Origin: Leisingera daeponensis DSM 23529
GTDB lineage: Bacteria > Pseudomonadota > Alphaproteobacteria > Rhodobacterales > Rhodobacteraceae
Direction: 5' to 3'
Assembly: GCF_000473145.1 (NCBI RefSeq)
Contig: NZ_KI421500.1
Location: forward strand, 372,225-436,224
Length of the DNA: 64,000 bases
Each line of letters starts with the position of its first letter. Position 1 is the first letter of the stretch. The notes below the pieces were generated by a model, which was given only the letters and a program-made list of their open reading frames with translations, did not search any database and was not told where the DNA came from. This document shows, one piece after another, positions 7,220-14,924 of this stretch. A program made the position numbers and the translations under genes.

Positions 7220-8179
7220 TTACGCCCGCACGGCATGAAGCTTCGGCTTGGCAATCGCCGCCCTCAGCTCCCGCGCCACCGCCTCGGCCACCGGCGGCGG
7301 GAAGGCATTGCCGACCTGGCGGTAGGCATTGGTCTTGGCGCCGGTGAAATGCCATGCGTCCGGGAAGCCCTGGATACGCGCCACCATCCGCACCGTCAGG
7401 CGCGGCATGTCGTTGTGGAACGGGTCCGGCGCCTCATTGGCGATGGTGCGCCCCTCAACGCCCAGGGCCGCCCAGGCGCGCCGCGCGCGGGTCGGGCCCA
7501 GGTCCGGGCCGCCGTGTTTCTTGGAGCCGCCCACAATAGTTGGCGCAATCTCATCCGCCTTGGCCGCCCAGTCATCCGCCCCGCGCCAGCCGCGTTCTTT
7601 CATCAGGTCAATCAGCGTGGCCCCGACGGTCGGCGGGTTGTGCGGCAGCGGCTCGGGCCAGTTGAACTGGCCGGAAAACTCCTTGCGCAGCGCAACAATG
7701 GCCACCCGCGGCCGCAACTGCGGCACTCCGAAATCGGAGGCATTCAGCAGCCGCCAGTCGGTCTCATATCCCAGCTTCGACAGCTGCTTCTTCAGCTTCT
7801 CGCGGTAGTCATGGAACACCGCATCCAGAAAGCCGCGCACGTTTTCGATCATCACGGCGCGGGGGCGGGTCGCGTCGACGATCTCGATCGCATCGTCGAA
7901 CAGGTTGCGCTCGTCCTTCTCGCCCAGCTGTTTGCCCGCCACTGAAAACGGCGGGCAGGGCAGGCCGCCGGCCAAGAGATCGATTCCCTTGTAGTCGCCC
8001 GCAACTTCCTTGAACTTGCGCACGTCCTCTTCCAGCACGTTCCACGCCGGGCGGTTGTGGCGCAGGGTGGCGCAGCAATGCTTGTCGATCTCAACCAGCG
8101 CGGTGTGATCAAAGCCCGCCGCCTCGAGACCGAGGGCCTGGCCGCCCGCACCTGCGCATAGTTCTACCGATGTCAGCAT
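7220..8179 (-). CDS. DNA (cytosine-5-)-methyltransferase
   Basis: A 319-residue C5 methyltransferase with all main motifs in order: motif I SVELCAGAGGQALGLEAAGF (S-adenosylmethionine), motif IV GGLPCPPFSVAG with catalytic Cys75, motif VI MIENVRGF, motif VIII QLRPRVAI, a short target-recognition region and motif X AYRQVGNAFPPPVA. It should protect the host site of the NaeI-like enzyme, which would be GCCGGC if that family match holds. The ATG at 8179 starts directly before motif I; an earlier in-frame ATG at 8254 would extend it by 25 unlikely residues. It is the first gene of the three-gene island. Confidence 0.93.
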   Translation of the reverse strand: MLTSVELCAGAGGQALGLEAAGFDHTALVEIDKHCCATLRHNRPAWNVLEEDVRKFKEVAGDYKGIDLLAGGLPCPPFSVAGKQLGEKDERNLFDDAIEIVDATRPRAVMIENVRGFLDAVFHDYREKLKKQLSKLGYETDWRLLNASDFGVPQLRPRVAIVALRKEFSGQFNWPEPLPHNPPTVGATLIDLMKERGWRGADDWAAKADEIAPTIVGGSKKHGGPDLGPTRARRAWAALGVEGRTIANEAPDPFHNDMPRLTVRMVARIQGFPDAWHFTGAKTNAYRQVGNAFPPPVAEAVARELRAAIAKPKLHAVRA

Positions 8180-8282
8180 TCTGCTCTGCCCGCCCGTTTC
8201 TGTTCTTGCTCTGTTCCTATGCGGAATCGTGATTCCGCACAAGGTTTTCTGCACCCGGGCAGACTATGCGGAAATCCTCAAA

Positions 8283-8312
8283 AGCGAAAGGCCGCCCCGA
8301 AGGGCGGCCTGT
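8283..8312 (-). terminator. Terminator of tRNA-Gly copy 3
   Basis: A 9-bp perfect stem AGGCCGCCC/GGGCGGCCT with loop CGAA; on the minus strand it is followed by TTCGCTTTTG. Confidence 0.75.
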
Positions 8313-8323
8313 CCGTTTCCCGA

Positions 8324-8398
8324 TGGAGCGGGCGATGAGATTCGAACTCACGACCCTTACCTTGGCAAGGTAATGCTCTACCCCTGAGCTACGCCCGC
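8324..8398 (-). tRNA. tRNA-Gly (anticodon GCC), copy 3
   Basis: Identical to copies 1 and 2. It lies immediately upstream of the restriction-modification island, whereas copies 2 and 1 lie downstream, so the island is bounded by tRNA-Gly genes in the same orientation. Confidence 0.97.
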
Positions 8399-8418
8399 GC
8401 TGCCATCCGGTGAGCGGT

Positions 8419-8447
8419 GAAATAGGGGCTCCGCCCGCCGGCTGCAA
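8419..8447 (-). promoter_or_regulatory. Sigma-70 type promoter of tRNA-Gly copy 3
   Basis: Minus strand TTGCAG, 17-base spacer, TATTTC. The flank before it (AGGAAAAT side) also resembles that of copy 1. Confidence 0.65.
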
Positions 8448-8554
8448 GAGGAAAATCGGCAGCAGCAGAAAAAAATCCGCGCCGGCAGCGACGGAACGGC
8501 GGAGGACGCGCGTTTGACTGTCAAACATGAGGATTTTCAGAGGAGGTTGAGCCG

Positions 8555-8740
8555 ATGCCGTGCAAGGACTACCTGCGGATTGCCAGTCTGGGCGCTGCGA
8601 TTGCCTTGGGGCTGCTGGTGCACAGCGGTGAGCACCTCAGCGCACCGCAAGCGGATAGCTGGGCCGGCCCGGTTGAGCAGCTTAAACCGGTTCCCGTCGA
8701 AACCACGACGCTTCCGGCAACCGCCGTACTGAACGCCTGA
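8555..8740 (+). CDS. Small hypothetical protein with one hydrophobic segment
   Basis: A 61-residue protein I do not recognise. Residues 8-22 (RIASLGAAIALGLLV) form a hydrophobic segment that could be a membrane anchor or signal sequence; the rest is polar with proline and threonine. A strong ribosome site, AGAGGAGG, stands eight bases before the ATG, and a terminator follows 50 bases after the stop, so a real gene is likely although short. No functional clue from neighbours. Confidence 0.6.
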   Translation: MPCKDYLRIASLGAAIALGLLVHSGEHLSAPQADSWAGPVEQLKPVPVETTTLPATAVLNA

Positions 8741-8787
8741 TCCTGTACGCCCGTTTCGCAGGCGCAGCCGTTGCTGTTCCGGTGATT

Positions 8788-8812
8788 GAAAAAGCCCGCA
8801 AGCCGGGCTTTC
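8788..8812. terminator. Bidirectional terminator
   Basis: Stem AAAGCCCG/CGGGCTTT with loop CAAGC, A-run on the left and T-run on the right, between two convergent genes. Confidence 0.8.
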
Positions 8813-8828
8813 TCCGCCAGCGGCCTGT

Positions 8829-9320
8829 TTACCAATCCTGAGGCACAGGGGTTGCTGACAGAACCTGTTCAAGCTGTGCCCGGCTGTCTGCATCCAGATG
8901 CGGAATCAACACCCGAGTGGTGAAGTTGCCGTAAAGCTTTCCGTCAAGAAACACGCTCCAGTCGCGCAGGCTTGACCGGTCGAATTCCACGGTATCGCCG
9001 AAATGCTTGCCCGGCAGATCATTCGGTTCATTAGCCAGCTTGCCGGTCATACCGCCACCGCTCGCAATGGTGAACTGGTCCACCCAGATGTTCTCGTGGC
9101 CATAGCTTGTCTCCAGCGCCACTTTGACCAAAGCACCGTTGGCCGCATTGCCCTGGCTATCCAGAACATGGCTGAGGAAGGCATCCATCGAGCTTAGCGC
9201 TGAACCGATGGCGGCGTTCATTTCCGGGTCTTCAGCTTCGAACTGGATGATGGGGTCCCCGGCGAAGGCGGCGGCAGGGGAAAGTGCGGCGAAAGCGGCG
9301 AAAATCAGAGGCCTGATCAT
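8829..9320 (-). CDS. DUF2314 family exported protein
   Basis: A 163-residue protein with a clear signal peptide (MIRPLIFAAFAALSPAAAFA, cleavage after AFA). The mature part shows the YegJ/DUF2314 pattern: a helix before HENIWVDQFTIASGGGMTGKLANEPNDLPGKHFGDTV and a final RDWSVFLDGKLYGN. The family has no defined activity. The ATG at 9320 is preferred to a GTG four codons earlier because GGAG lies six bases before it. It ends at a bidirectional terminator and stands alone. Confidence 0.8.
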   Translation of the reverse strand: MIRPLIFAAFAALSPAAAFAGDPIIQFEAEDPEMNAAIGSALSSMDAFLSHVLDSQGNAANGALVKVALETSYGHENIWVDQFTIASGGGMTGKLANEPNDLPGKHFGDTVEFDRSSLRDWSVFLDGKLYGNFTTRVLIPHLDADSRAQLEQVLSATPVPQDW

Positions 9321-9386
9321 TTGAAACTCCACAAAAGAAATGCTGCGGCCAAGGGCTGGCCGCAGCTTCAGCGCTTTCCTGCTGGC

Positions 9387-12300
9387 TTATTCCAGCTCGA
9401 CCAGAAGGTCCTTGGCGTCGATCTGGCCGCCGGCCTGGACGTGCACCGCCTTCACCACCGCGTCGCGCTCGGCGTGGATGCCGGTCTCCATCTTCATCGC
9501 TTCGATGGTCAGCAGCATATCGCCTTCATGCACCTGCTGGCCCGCCTGCACCGCGACAGAGGCGACAACACCCGGCATCGGCGCGCCGACGTGGTTCGGG
9601 TTGCCGGCTTCCGCCTTGGCCCGCTGTTCGGTCGAGGCCTTGACCAGACGGTTCGGCACCCGGATCACGCGGGGCTGGCCGTTCAGTTCGAAGAAGACCT
9701 TCACCTCGCCCTTCTCGTCGGTCTCGGAAATCGCCTGCAGACGGATCTCCAGGGTCTTGCCCGGGTCGATCTCGGCGGTGATCTCCTCGCCCGGCTCCAT
9801 GCCATAGAAGAAGGTGCGGGTCGGCAGGGTGCGGACCGGGCCGTACTGGCGGTGGCGGCCCATGTAATCCAGGAACACCTTGGGATACATCAGGTAGCCG
9901 TTCAGGTCCTCGTCATCGACCTTGAAGCCTTCCAGCTGCTGGGACAGATCCGCGCGGACCGCCTCCAGGTCCACCGGCTCCAGATGCGCGCCGGGGCGCT
10001 CGGTGTTCGGGGCCTCTCCCTTCAGCACCTTCTTGACGATCCCCTCAGGGAAGCCGCCCGGAGGCTGGCCCAGGTTGCCGCGCATCATGTCGACGACCGA
10101 GTCGGGGAAGGCCACGTCGGTCTTCGGATCCTCGACCTGCGCGCGGGTCAGGCCCTGGCTCACCATCATCAGCGCCATGTCGCCAACCACTTTGGAGGAC
10201 GGCGTCACCTTCACGATGTCGCCGAACATCTGGTTCACATCGGCATAGGTCTGCGCCACGTCGGCCCATTTCTCTTCCAGCCCCAGAGAGCGCGCCTGCG
10301 CCTTCAGGTTGGTGAACTGGCCGCCCGGCATCTCGTGCAGGTACACTTCGGAGGCCGGCGCCTGCAGGCCGCTTTCGAACGCCGCATACTGCGCCCGCAC
10401 CTGTTCCCAGTAGCCGGAGATCTCGCGCACCTTGGCGATGTCGATGCCGGTGTCGCGGTCGGTGTTGCGCAGCGCCTCGACGATGGAGCCCAGGCAGGGC
10501 TGCGAGGTGCCGCCGGAGAAGGCGTCCATGGCCGCATCCACAGCATCCACACCGGCATCCGCCGCCGCCAGGATGGTGGCCCCGGCCACGCCCGAGGTGT
10601 CGTGGGTGTGGAAATGGACCGGCAGGCCGACCTCTTCCTTCAGCGCCTTGACCAGCTGGCGGGCAGCCGCAGGCTTCAGCAGGCCAGCCATGTCCTTCAG
10701 GCCGAGGATATGCGCGCCTGCGGCCTCCAGATCCTTTGCCATGCCGACATAATACTTGAGGTCGTATTTGGCGCGGTTCGGGTCGAGGATATCGCCGGTA
10801 TAACAGATGGTGCCTTCGCAGACCTTGCCGCTCTCGACCACCGCATCCATGGCGACGCGCATGTTCTCCACCCAGTTCAGCGAGTCGAAGACGCGGAACA
10901 CGTCAACGCCGGTCTTCGCCGCCTGGCGCACGAACTCCTGCACCACATTGTCCGGATAGTTGGTATAGCCGACGCCGTTGGAGGCGCGCAGCAGCATCTG
11001 GGTCATCAGGTTCGGCATCCGCTCGCGCAGGTCGCGCAGGCGCTGCCAGGGGCATTCCTGCAGGAAGCGGTAGGCCACGTCAAAGGTCGCGCCGCCCCAG
11101 CACTCGACCGAGAACAGCTGGCTCAGGTTCTGCGCATAGGCCGGCGCCACCTTGATCATGTCGAGCGAGCGCATCCGGGTCGCCAGCAGCGACTGGTGGC
11201 CGTCGCGCATGGTGGTGTCGGTCAGGAGCAGCTGCGGCTGTGCCTTCATCCAGTCGGCCACCGCCTGCGCGCCCTTTTCCTCCAGCAGGTTGCGGGTGCC
11301 ACGGGGCAGGTCGCCCGGCTCGGCCCGCGGTGCGCGCGGCTCTTTCAGGTCGGCGGCGGGGGCCGGACGGCCTTCGGTCTCCGGGTGGCCGTTCACGGTG
11401 ATGTCCGCGATATAGGTCAGCACCTTGGTGCCGCGGTCGCGGCGCTTCTTGAACTGGAACAGGTCCGGGGTCTCGTCGATGAACTTGGTGGTGTATTCAT
11501 TCGACAGGAAGGTCGGGTGTTTCAGCAGGTTCTCGACGAAGGCGATGTTGGTCGACACGCCGCGCACCCGGAACTCGCGCAGCGCGCGGTCCATGCGGGC
11601 AATCGCCTTCTCGGGCGTCGGCGCCCAGGCGGTCACCTTGGTCAGGAGCGAGTCGTAATAGCGGGTGATCACGCCGCCCGCATATGCGGTGCCGCCGTCC
11701 AGGCGGATGCCCATGCCGGTCGCCGAGCGGTAGGCGGTGATGCGGCCATAGTCGGGGATGAAGTTGTTCAGCGGATCCTCGGTGGTCACCCGGGTCTGCA
11801 GCGCGTGGCCATTGAGGCGGATATCGTCCTGCGACGCCTTGCCGGTGGCTTCCGCAATGCTCTTGCCCTCGGCAATCAGGATCTGCGCCTGCACGATGTC
11901 GATGCCGGTGACCTCTTCGGTCACGGTATGCTCCACCTGCACCCGCGGGTTCACCTCGATGAAGTAGAACTTGCCGTCGTTCATATCCATCAGGAATTCG
12001 ACGGTGCCCGCGCATTCATAGTTCACGTGCTGGCAGATCCTGCGGCCCAGGTCGCACAGCTCGGCGCGCTGCTCTTCGGTCAAATAGGGGGCAGGCGCGC
12101 GCTCGACCACTTTCTGGTTGCGGCGCTGGACCGAGCAGTCACGCTCGTAAAGGTGATAGATGTTGCCGTCCTTGTCGCCCAGGATCTGCACCTCGACGTG
12201 GCGGGCGCGGGTGATCATCTTCTCCAGATACCCCTCGCCGTTGCCAAAGGCGGCTTCTGCCTCGCGGCGGCCTTCCAGCACCTTTTCTTCCAGCTCCTTC

Positions 12301-12830
12301 TCGGCGTGGATCGGACGCATACCGCGGCCGCCGCCGCCCCAGGAGGCCTTCAGCATCAGGGGATAGCCGATCTCGGCCGCTTCCTTGCGGATCGCGTCCA
12401 TGTCGTCGCCCAGCACTTCGGTCGCCGGGATGACCGGCACGCCGGCCTCGATCGCCACCTTGCGGGCCGAAGCCTTGTCGCCCAGGGCGCGCATGGTTTC
12501 TGCCTTGGGGCCGATGAAGGTGATGCCGTTGCGGGCGCAGGCGTCCACGAAATCCGGGTTTTCGGACAAGAGGCCGTAGCCGGGGTGGATCGCATCGGCG
12601 CCGCATTCCTTGGCGACGCGGATGATCTCGTCGATCGACAGATAGGCCGCAACCGGCCCCATGCCTTCGCCGATCCGGTAGGCTTCGTCCGCCTTGAACC
12701 GGTGCAGGCCGAGTTTGTCCTCCTCGGCATAGACGGCGACGGTGCGCTTGCCCATCTCGTTGGCGGCGCGCATCACGCGGATCGCGATCTCGCCACGGTT
12801 GGCAATCAGGATCTTTTTGAAGTCGGTCAT
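9387..12830 (-). CDS. pyc: Pyruvate carboxylase
   Basis: A full-length 1147-residue single-chain pyruvate carboxylase, which uses ATP, bicarbonate and biotin to make oxaloacetate. The order is biotin carboxylase (residues about 1-460: GEIAIRVMRAANEMG start, ATP-grasp loop KASWGGGGRGM, and FIEVNPRVQVEHTVTE), the carboxyltransferase barrel (about 530-830: TMRDGHQSLLATR, and the metal HFHTHDT site), the carboxylase-associated domain, and the C-terminal biotinyl domain with the carrier lysine at about 1113 (EAMKMET). It is anaplerotic, feeding the TCA cycle and gluconeogenesis; roseobacters are known to rely on this for CO2 fixation. It appears monocistronic. Confidence 0.98.
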   Translation of the reverse strand: MTDFKKILIANRGEIAIRVMRAANEMGKRTVAVYAEEDKLGLHRFKADEAYRIGEGMGPVAAYLSIDEIIRVAKECGADAIHPGYGLLSENPDFVDACARNGITFIGPKAETMRALGDKASARKVAIEAGVPVIPATEVLGDDMDAIRKEAAEIGYPLMLKASWGGGGRGMRPIHAEKELEEKVLEGRREAEAAFGNGEGYLEKMITRARHVEVQILGDKDGNIYHLYERDCSVQRRNQKVVERAPAPYLTEEQRAELCDLGRRICQHVNYECAGTVEFLMDMNDGKFYFIEVNPRVQVEHTVTEEVTGIDIVQAQILIAEGKSIAEATGKASQDDIRLNGHALQTRVTTEDPLNNFIPDYGRITAYRSATGMGIRLDGGTAYAGGVITRYYDSLLTKVTAWAPTPEKAIARMDRALREFRVRGVSTNIAFVENLLKHPTFLSNEYTTKFIDETPDLFQFKKRRDRGTKVLTYIADITVNGHPETEGRPAPAADLKEPRAPRAEPGDLPRGTRNLLEEKGAQAVADWMKAQPQLLLTDTTMRDGHQSLLATRMRSLDMIKVAPAYAQNLSQLFSVECWGGATFDVAYRFLQECPWQRLRDLRERMPNLMTQMLLRASNGVGYTNYPDNVVQEFVRQAAKTGVDVFRVFDSLNWVENMRVAMDAVVESGKVCEGTICYTGDILDPNRAKYDLKYYVGMAKDLEAAGAHILGLKDMAGLLKPAAARQLVKALKEEVGLPVHFHTHDTSGVAGATILAAADAGVDAVDAAMDAFSGGTSQPCLGSIVEALRNTDRDTGIDIAKVREISGYWEQVRAQYAAFESGLQAPASEVYLHEMPGGQFTNLKAQARSLGLEEKWADVAQTYADVNQMFGDIVKVTPSSKVVGDMALMMVSQGLTRAQVEDPKTDVAFPDSVVDMMRGNLGQPPGGFPEGIVKKVLKGEAPNTERPGAHLEPVDLEAVRADLSQQLEGFKVDDEDLNGYLMYPKVFLDYMGRHRQYGPVRTLPTRTFFYGMEPGEEITAEIDPGKTLEIRLQAISETDEKGEVKVFFELNGQPRVIRVPNRLVKASTEQRAKAEAGNPNHVGAPMPGVVASVAVQAGQQVHEGDMLLTIEAMKMETGIHAERDAVVKAVHVQAGGQIDAKDLLVELE

Positions 12831-13238
12831 TTCACCCTCGGGGTCCGTGCAAGTTGGTGCAGTGTTAGGCGGATATTAGCGATCCGCACAACCGTAGTTC
12901 TGGGTATTTCCGGCATGATTGCGCTCTCAAGCGGCCTGTTTTTGGATTTTTGTTACATCCCGGATGGCGGTTTGTTGCGCGTTGTAACTGGCTTGGCCCC
13001 CGAAGGGGTTTGGCGGGGCGCCGGACCCCGGCGGCCGGCACCGGCCGCTTTCGGTCAGAACGCTCAACTTCGGGTCAGGAATGCGCCGGTCCGCGCAACC
13101 AAAGAGGCCCGGTCCTGACCTTCCGCAACCGCCGCCGCCAGGGGTTTTGCGGTAAACTGAAAACAGACTTGGGTTCAAATGCTTGCCCTCAACAAACCAG
13201 CCGCGCTCCGGCGCCGGCTGCTGCCAAGGAGAGTGATC
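12831..13238. other. Divergent intergenic region between pyc and the BLUF gene
   Basis: A 408-base stretch without a convincing gene. It contains two inverted repeats, GCGGAT/ATCCGC at 12869-12887 (next to a TAATAT on the minus strand that could be a pyc -10 box) and GCGGCCGG/CCGGCCGC at 13031-13048. An open frame that crosses it on the plus strand is a continuation of the antisense frame of pyc. The right end holds the ribosome site AAGGAG of the BLUF gene. Confidence 0.4.
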
Positions 13239-13676
13239 ATGCACCGTATCATTTACGTCAGCCAGGCCGTGCGCGGCATGTCCAGCAAGGAGCTGGCCGT
13301 GATCGTGGACAAAGCGCAGAAATCCAACGCCGCCGCCGGTGTGACCGGCATGCTGGTCGGCCATCTGGGGTGGTTCCTGCAGGTGATCGAAGGCCCGGCA
13401 GAGGCGCTGGCTGCGCTGTTTCACCGCATCAGTGCCGACCCGCGCCACGGCAACATCCGGGTGCTGGTCAGCGAGGCGGCCCCGGCCCGGGCGTTCCCGG
13501 ACTGGCGGATGGCGTTTTCGGAACCGCACGCGCTGCCTCCGTCCGTGCAAAAGCACGTGTTTGCGCTGCAGAACCTGATCCCGATCAACAGCCCCGACCG
13601 CGGCAGCGAAACCGCGGTGCGGCAGGTCGTGCGCGATTTTCTGGCCGCCTTCGAGCGGCTTGAGAAAACCGCCTGA
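13239..13676 (+). CDS. BLUF-domain blue-light sensor
   Basis: A 145-residue protein made of one BLUF domain (FAD-based blue-light sensor) and a short C-terminal tail. All residues needed for photochemistry in known BLUF proteins can be found: Tyr6 (RIIYVSQ), Asn30 (KSNAAAGVTGML), Gln48 (FLQVIEGP), and Trp89/Met91 (DWRMAF). With no output domain it is a short BLUF protein and must act through a partner. The ATG at 13239 has AAGGAG seven bases upstream. Neighbouring GGDEF and flavin oxidase genes are on the other strand and no operon partner is seen. Confidence 0.93.
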   Translation: MHRIIYVSQAVRGMSSKELAVIVDKAQKSNAAAGVTGMLVGHLGWFLQVIEGPAEALAALFHRISADPRHGNIRVLVSEAAPARAFPDWRMAFSEPHALPPSVQKHVFALQNLIPINSPDRGSETAVRQVVRDFLAAFERLEKTA

Positions 13677-13694
13677 GCCGCGCCGCGCGACGCA

Positions 13695-14846
13695 TCATTC
13701 TGCCGCGGGCGGCCACCGCTCCAGCGCCTTCAGTGCCGCCAGGTCCGGCGTTCCCAGCTGGCTCATGTTCGCCTGCATGTCCTTGGCCAGAATGCCGGTC
13801 AGATGCGCCGGGCCGTCCGCGCCAAGTGCTGCCAGCGCATAGTGGCAGGCGCGGCCCAGCATCACGAAATCCGCGCCCAGGGCCAGCGCCCGGATGATGT
13901 CCAGCCCGCCTTCGATCCCGCTGTCGAAAATCAGCGGGATCTGCACCGCCTCCCGGATCTCCGGCAGCACCTCTATTGCGGCGGGGCAGCCGTCGAACTG
14001 GCGGCCGCCGTGGTTGGAGATCCAGACCGCATCGGCGCCGGCCTCTTCCAGCCGCTTGGCATCCTGCGCCCGCAGCACCCCTTTGACGACGAACGGGCCG
14101 TCCCAGTTGCGCCGCAGCCACGCCACATACTCCCAGTCGGGCGAGGTCCGCAGCAAATAGCCGACATGGGCGGTCGGCGGCAGGTTTTTCTGCGCACCGG
14201 AGATGTATTTGTCCAGCGTCCGCATATGCGGCATCCCGTGGCGCGCCATTCCCAGCGCCCAGGCGGGGCGCACCGCGATCTGCGCCAGCAGCCGCGGGGT
14301 CAGCCGCGGCGGCTGGGTCAGGCCGGAGCGGGTCTGCCGCTCCCGGCGCGAGGCAGCGGGCACATCCACCGTCAGCACCAGCGTCCTGAACCCCGCATCC
14401 CGGGCCCGCGCCAGCAGGTCGGCGCGGATGCCCTCGTCCTTGGGCGGATAAAGCTGAAACCAGGCGTCCTGCCCCAGATGCGGCGCCAGATCCTCCGGCG
14501 ACCGGCTGGCCACGGTGGACAGGCAGAACGGAATGCCCGCCGCGGCGGCGCTGCGCGCCAGCGCGGCCTCGGCGCCGGGCCAGATCAGCCCGGACATGCC
14601 CACCGGCGCGATGCCAAAGGGCAGGGCCTGGGGCATGCCCAGAAAAACGGTGCTCAGGTCCGGCTCCATCGGACCGTGCAGCACGGACGGCAGGAAGCAG
14701 ATCCGGTCCAGCGCTGTGCGGTTGCGGGCGCGGGCCTGCTCGGCACCGGTGCCGCTGTCCAGATAATCCCACACGAACCGCGGCAGGCGGCTTTTGGCGC
14801 GGCGTTTCAAATCGTCAAGGCCGGGGTAGCGCTGATGCAGATCCAT
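13695..14846 (-). CDS. lldD: FMN-dependent alpha-hydroxy-acid dehydrogenase (L-lactate dehydrogenase family)
   Basis: A 383-residue TIM-barrel flavoprotein of the LldD/glycolate oxidase family, which oxidises L-lactate or similar 2-hydroxy acids to keto acids and passes electrons to the respiratory chain or to oxygen. Features are the N-terminal RRAKSRLPRFVWDYLDSG, FMN contacts in PFGIAPVG, a VVKGVL lysine, and the active-site ISNHGGRQFDG with the catalytic His and Arg. Substrate is inferred only; the symbol follows the commonest family name. It converges on the BLUF gene with 18 bases between the stops. Confidence 0.88.
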   Translation of the reverse strand: MDLHQRYPGLDDLKRRAKSRLPRFVWDYLDSGTGAEQARARNRTALDRICFLPSVLHGPMEPDLSTVFLGMPQALPFGIAPVGMSGLIWPGAEAALARSAAAAGIPFCLSTVASRSPEDLAPHLGQDAWFQLYPPKDEGIRADLLARARDAGFRTLVLTVDVPAASRRERQTRSGLTQPPRLTPRLLAQIAVRPAWALGMARHGMPHMRTLDKYISGAQKNLPPTAHVGYLLRTSPDWEYVAWLRRNWDGPFVVKGVLRAQDAKRLEEAGADAVWISNHGGRQFDGCPAAIEVLPEIREAVQIPLIFDSGIEGGLDIIRALALGADFVMLGRACHYALAALGADGPAHLTGILAKDMQANMSQLGTPDLAALKALERWPPAAE

Positions 14847-14924
14847 CCGCGCATTTGGGGGCCGCAGCGCGGAAATGTCCAGACCCGCCGGTCGGTTGCG
14901 CCGCGCCGCTGCCGGCCGCCGCCG

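Noticed and set aside
5668..8398. Phage or integrase-driven genomic island at the tRNA-Gly genes
   Set aside because: No integrase, excisionase or attachment-site remnant was found; only the three restriction-modification genes lie between the tRNAs.
9321..13118. Very long open frame (1265 codons) on the plus strand
   Set aside because: It is the antisense shadow of pyruvate carboxylase in high-GC DNA; it resembles no family and has no ribosome site.
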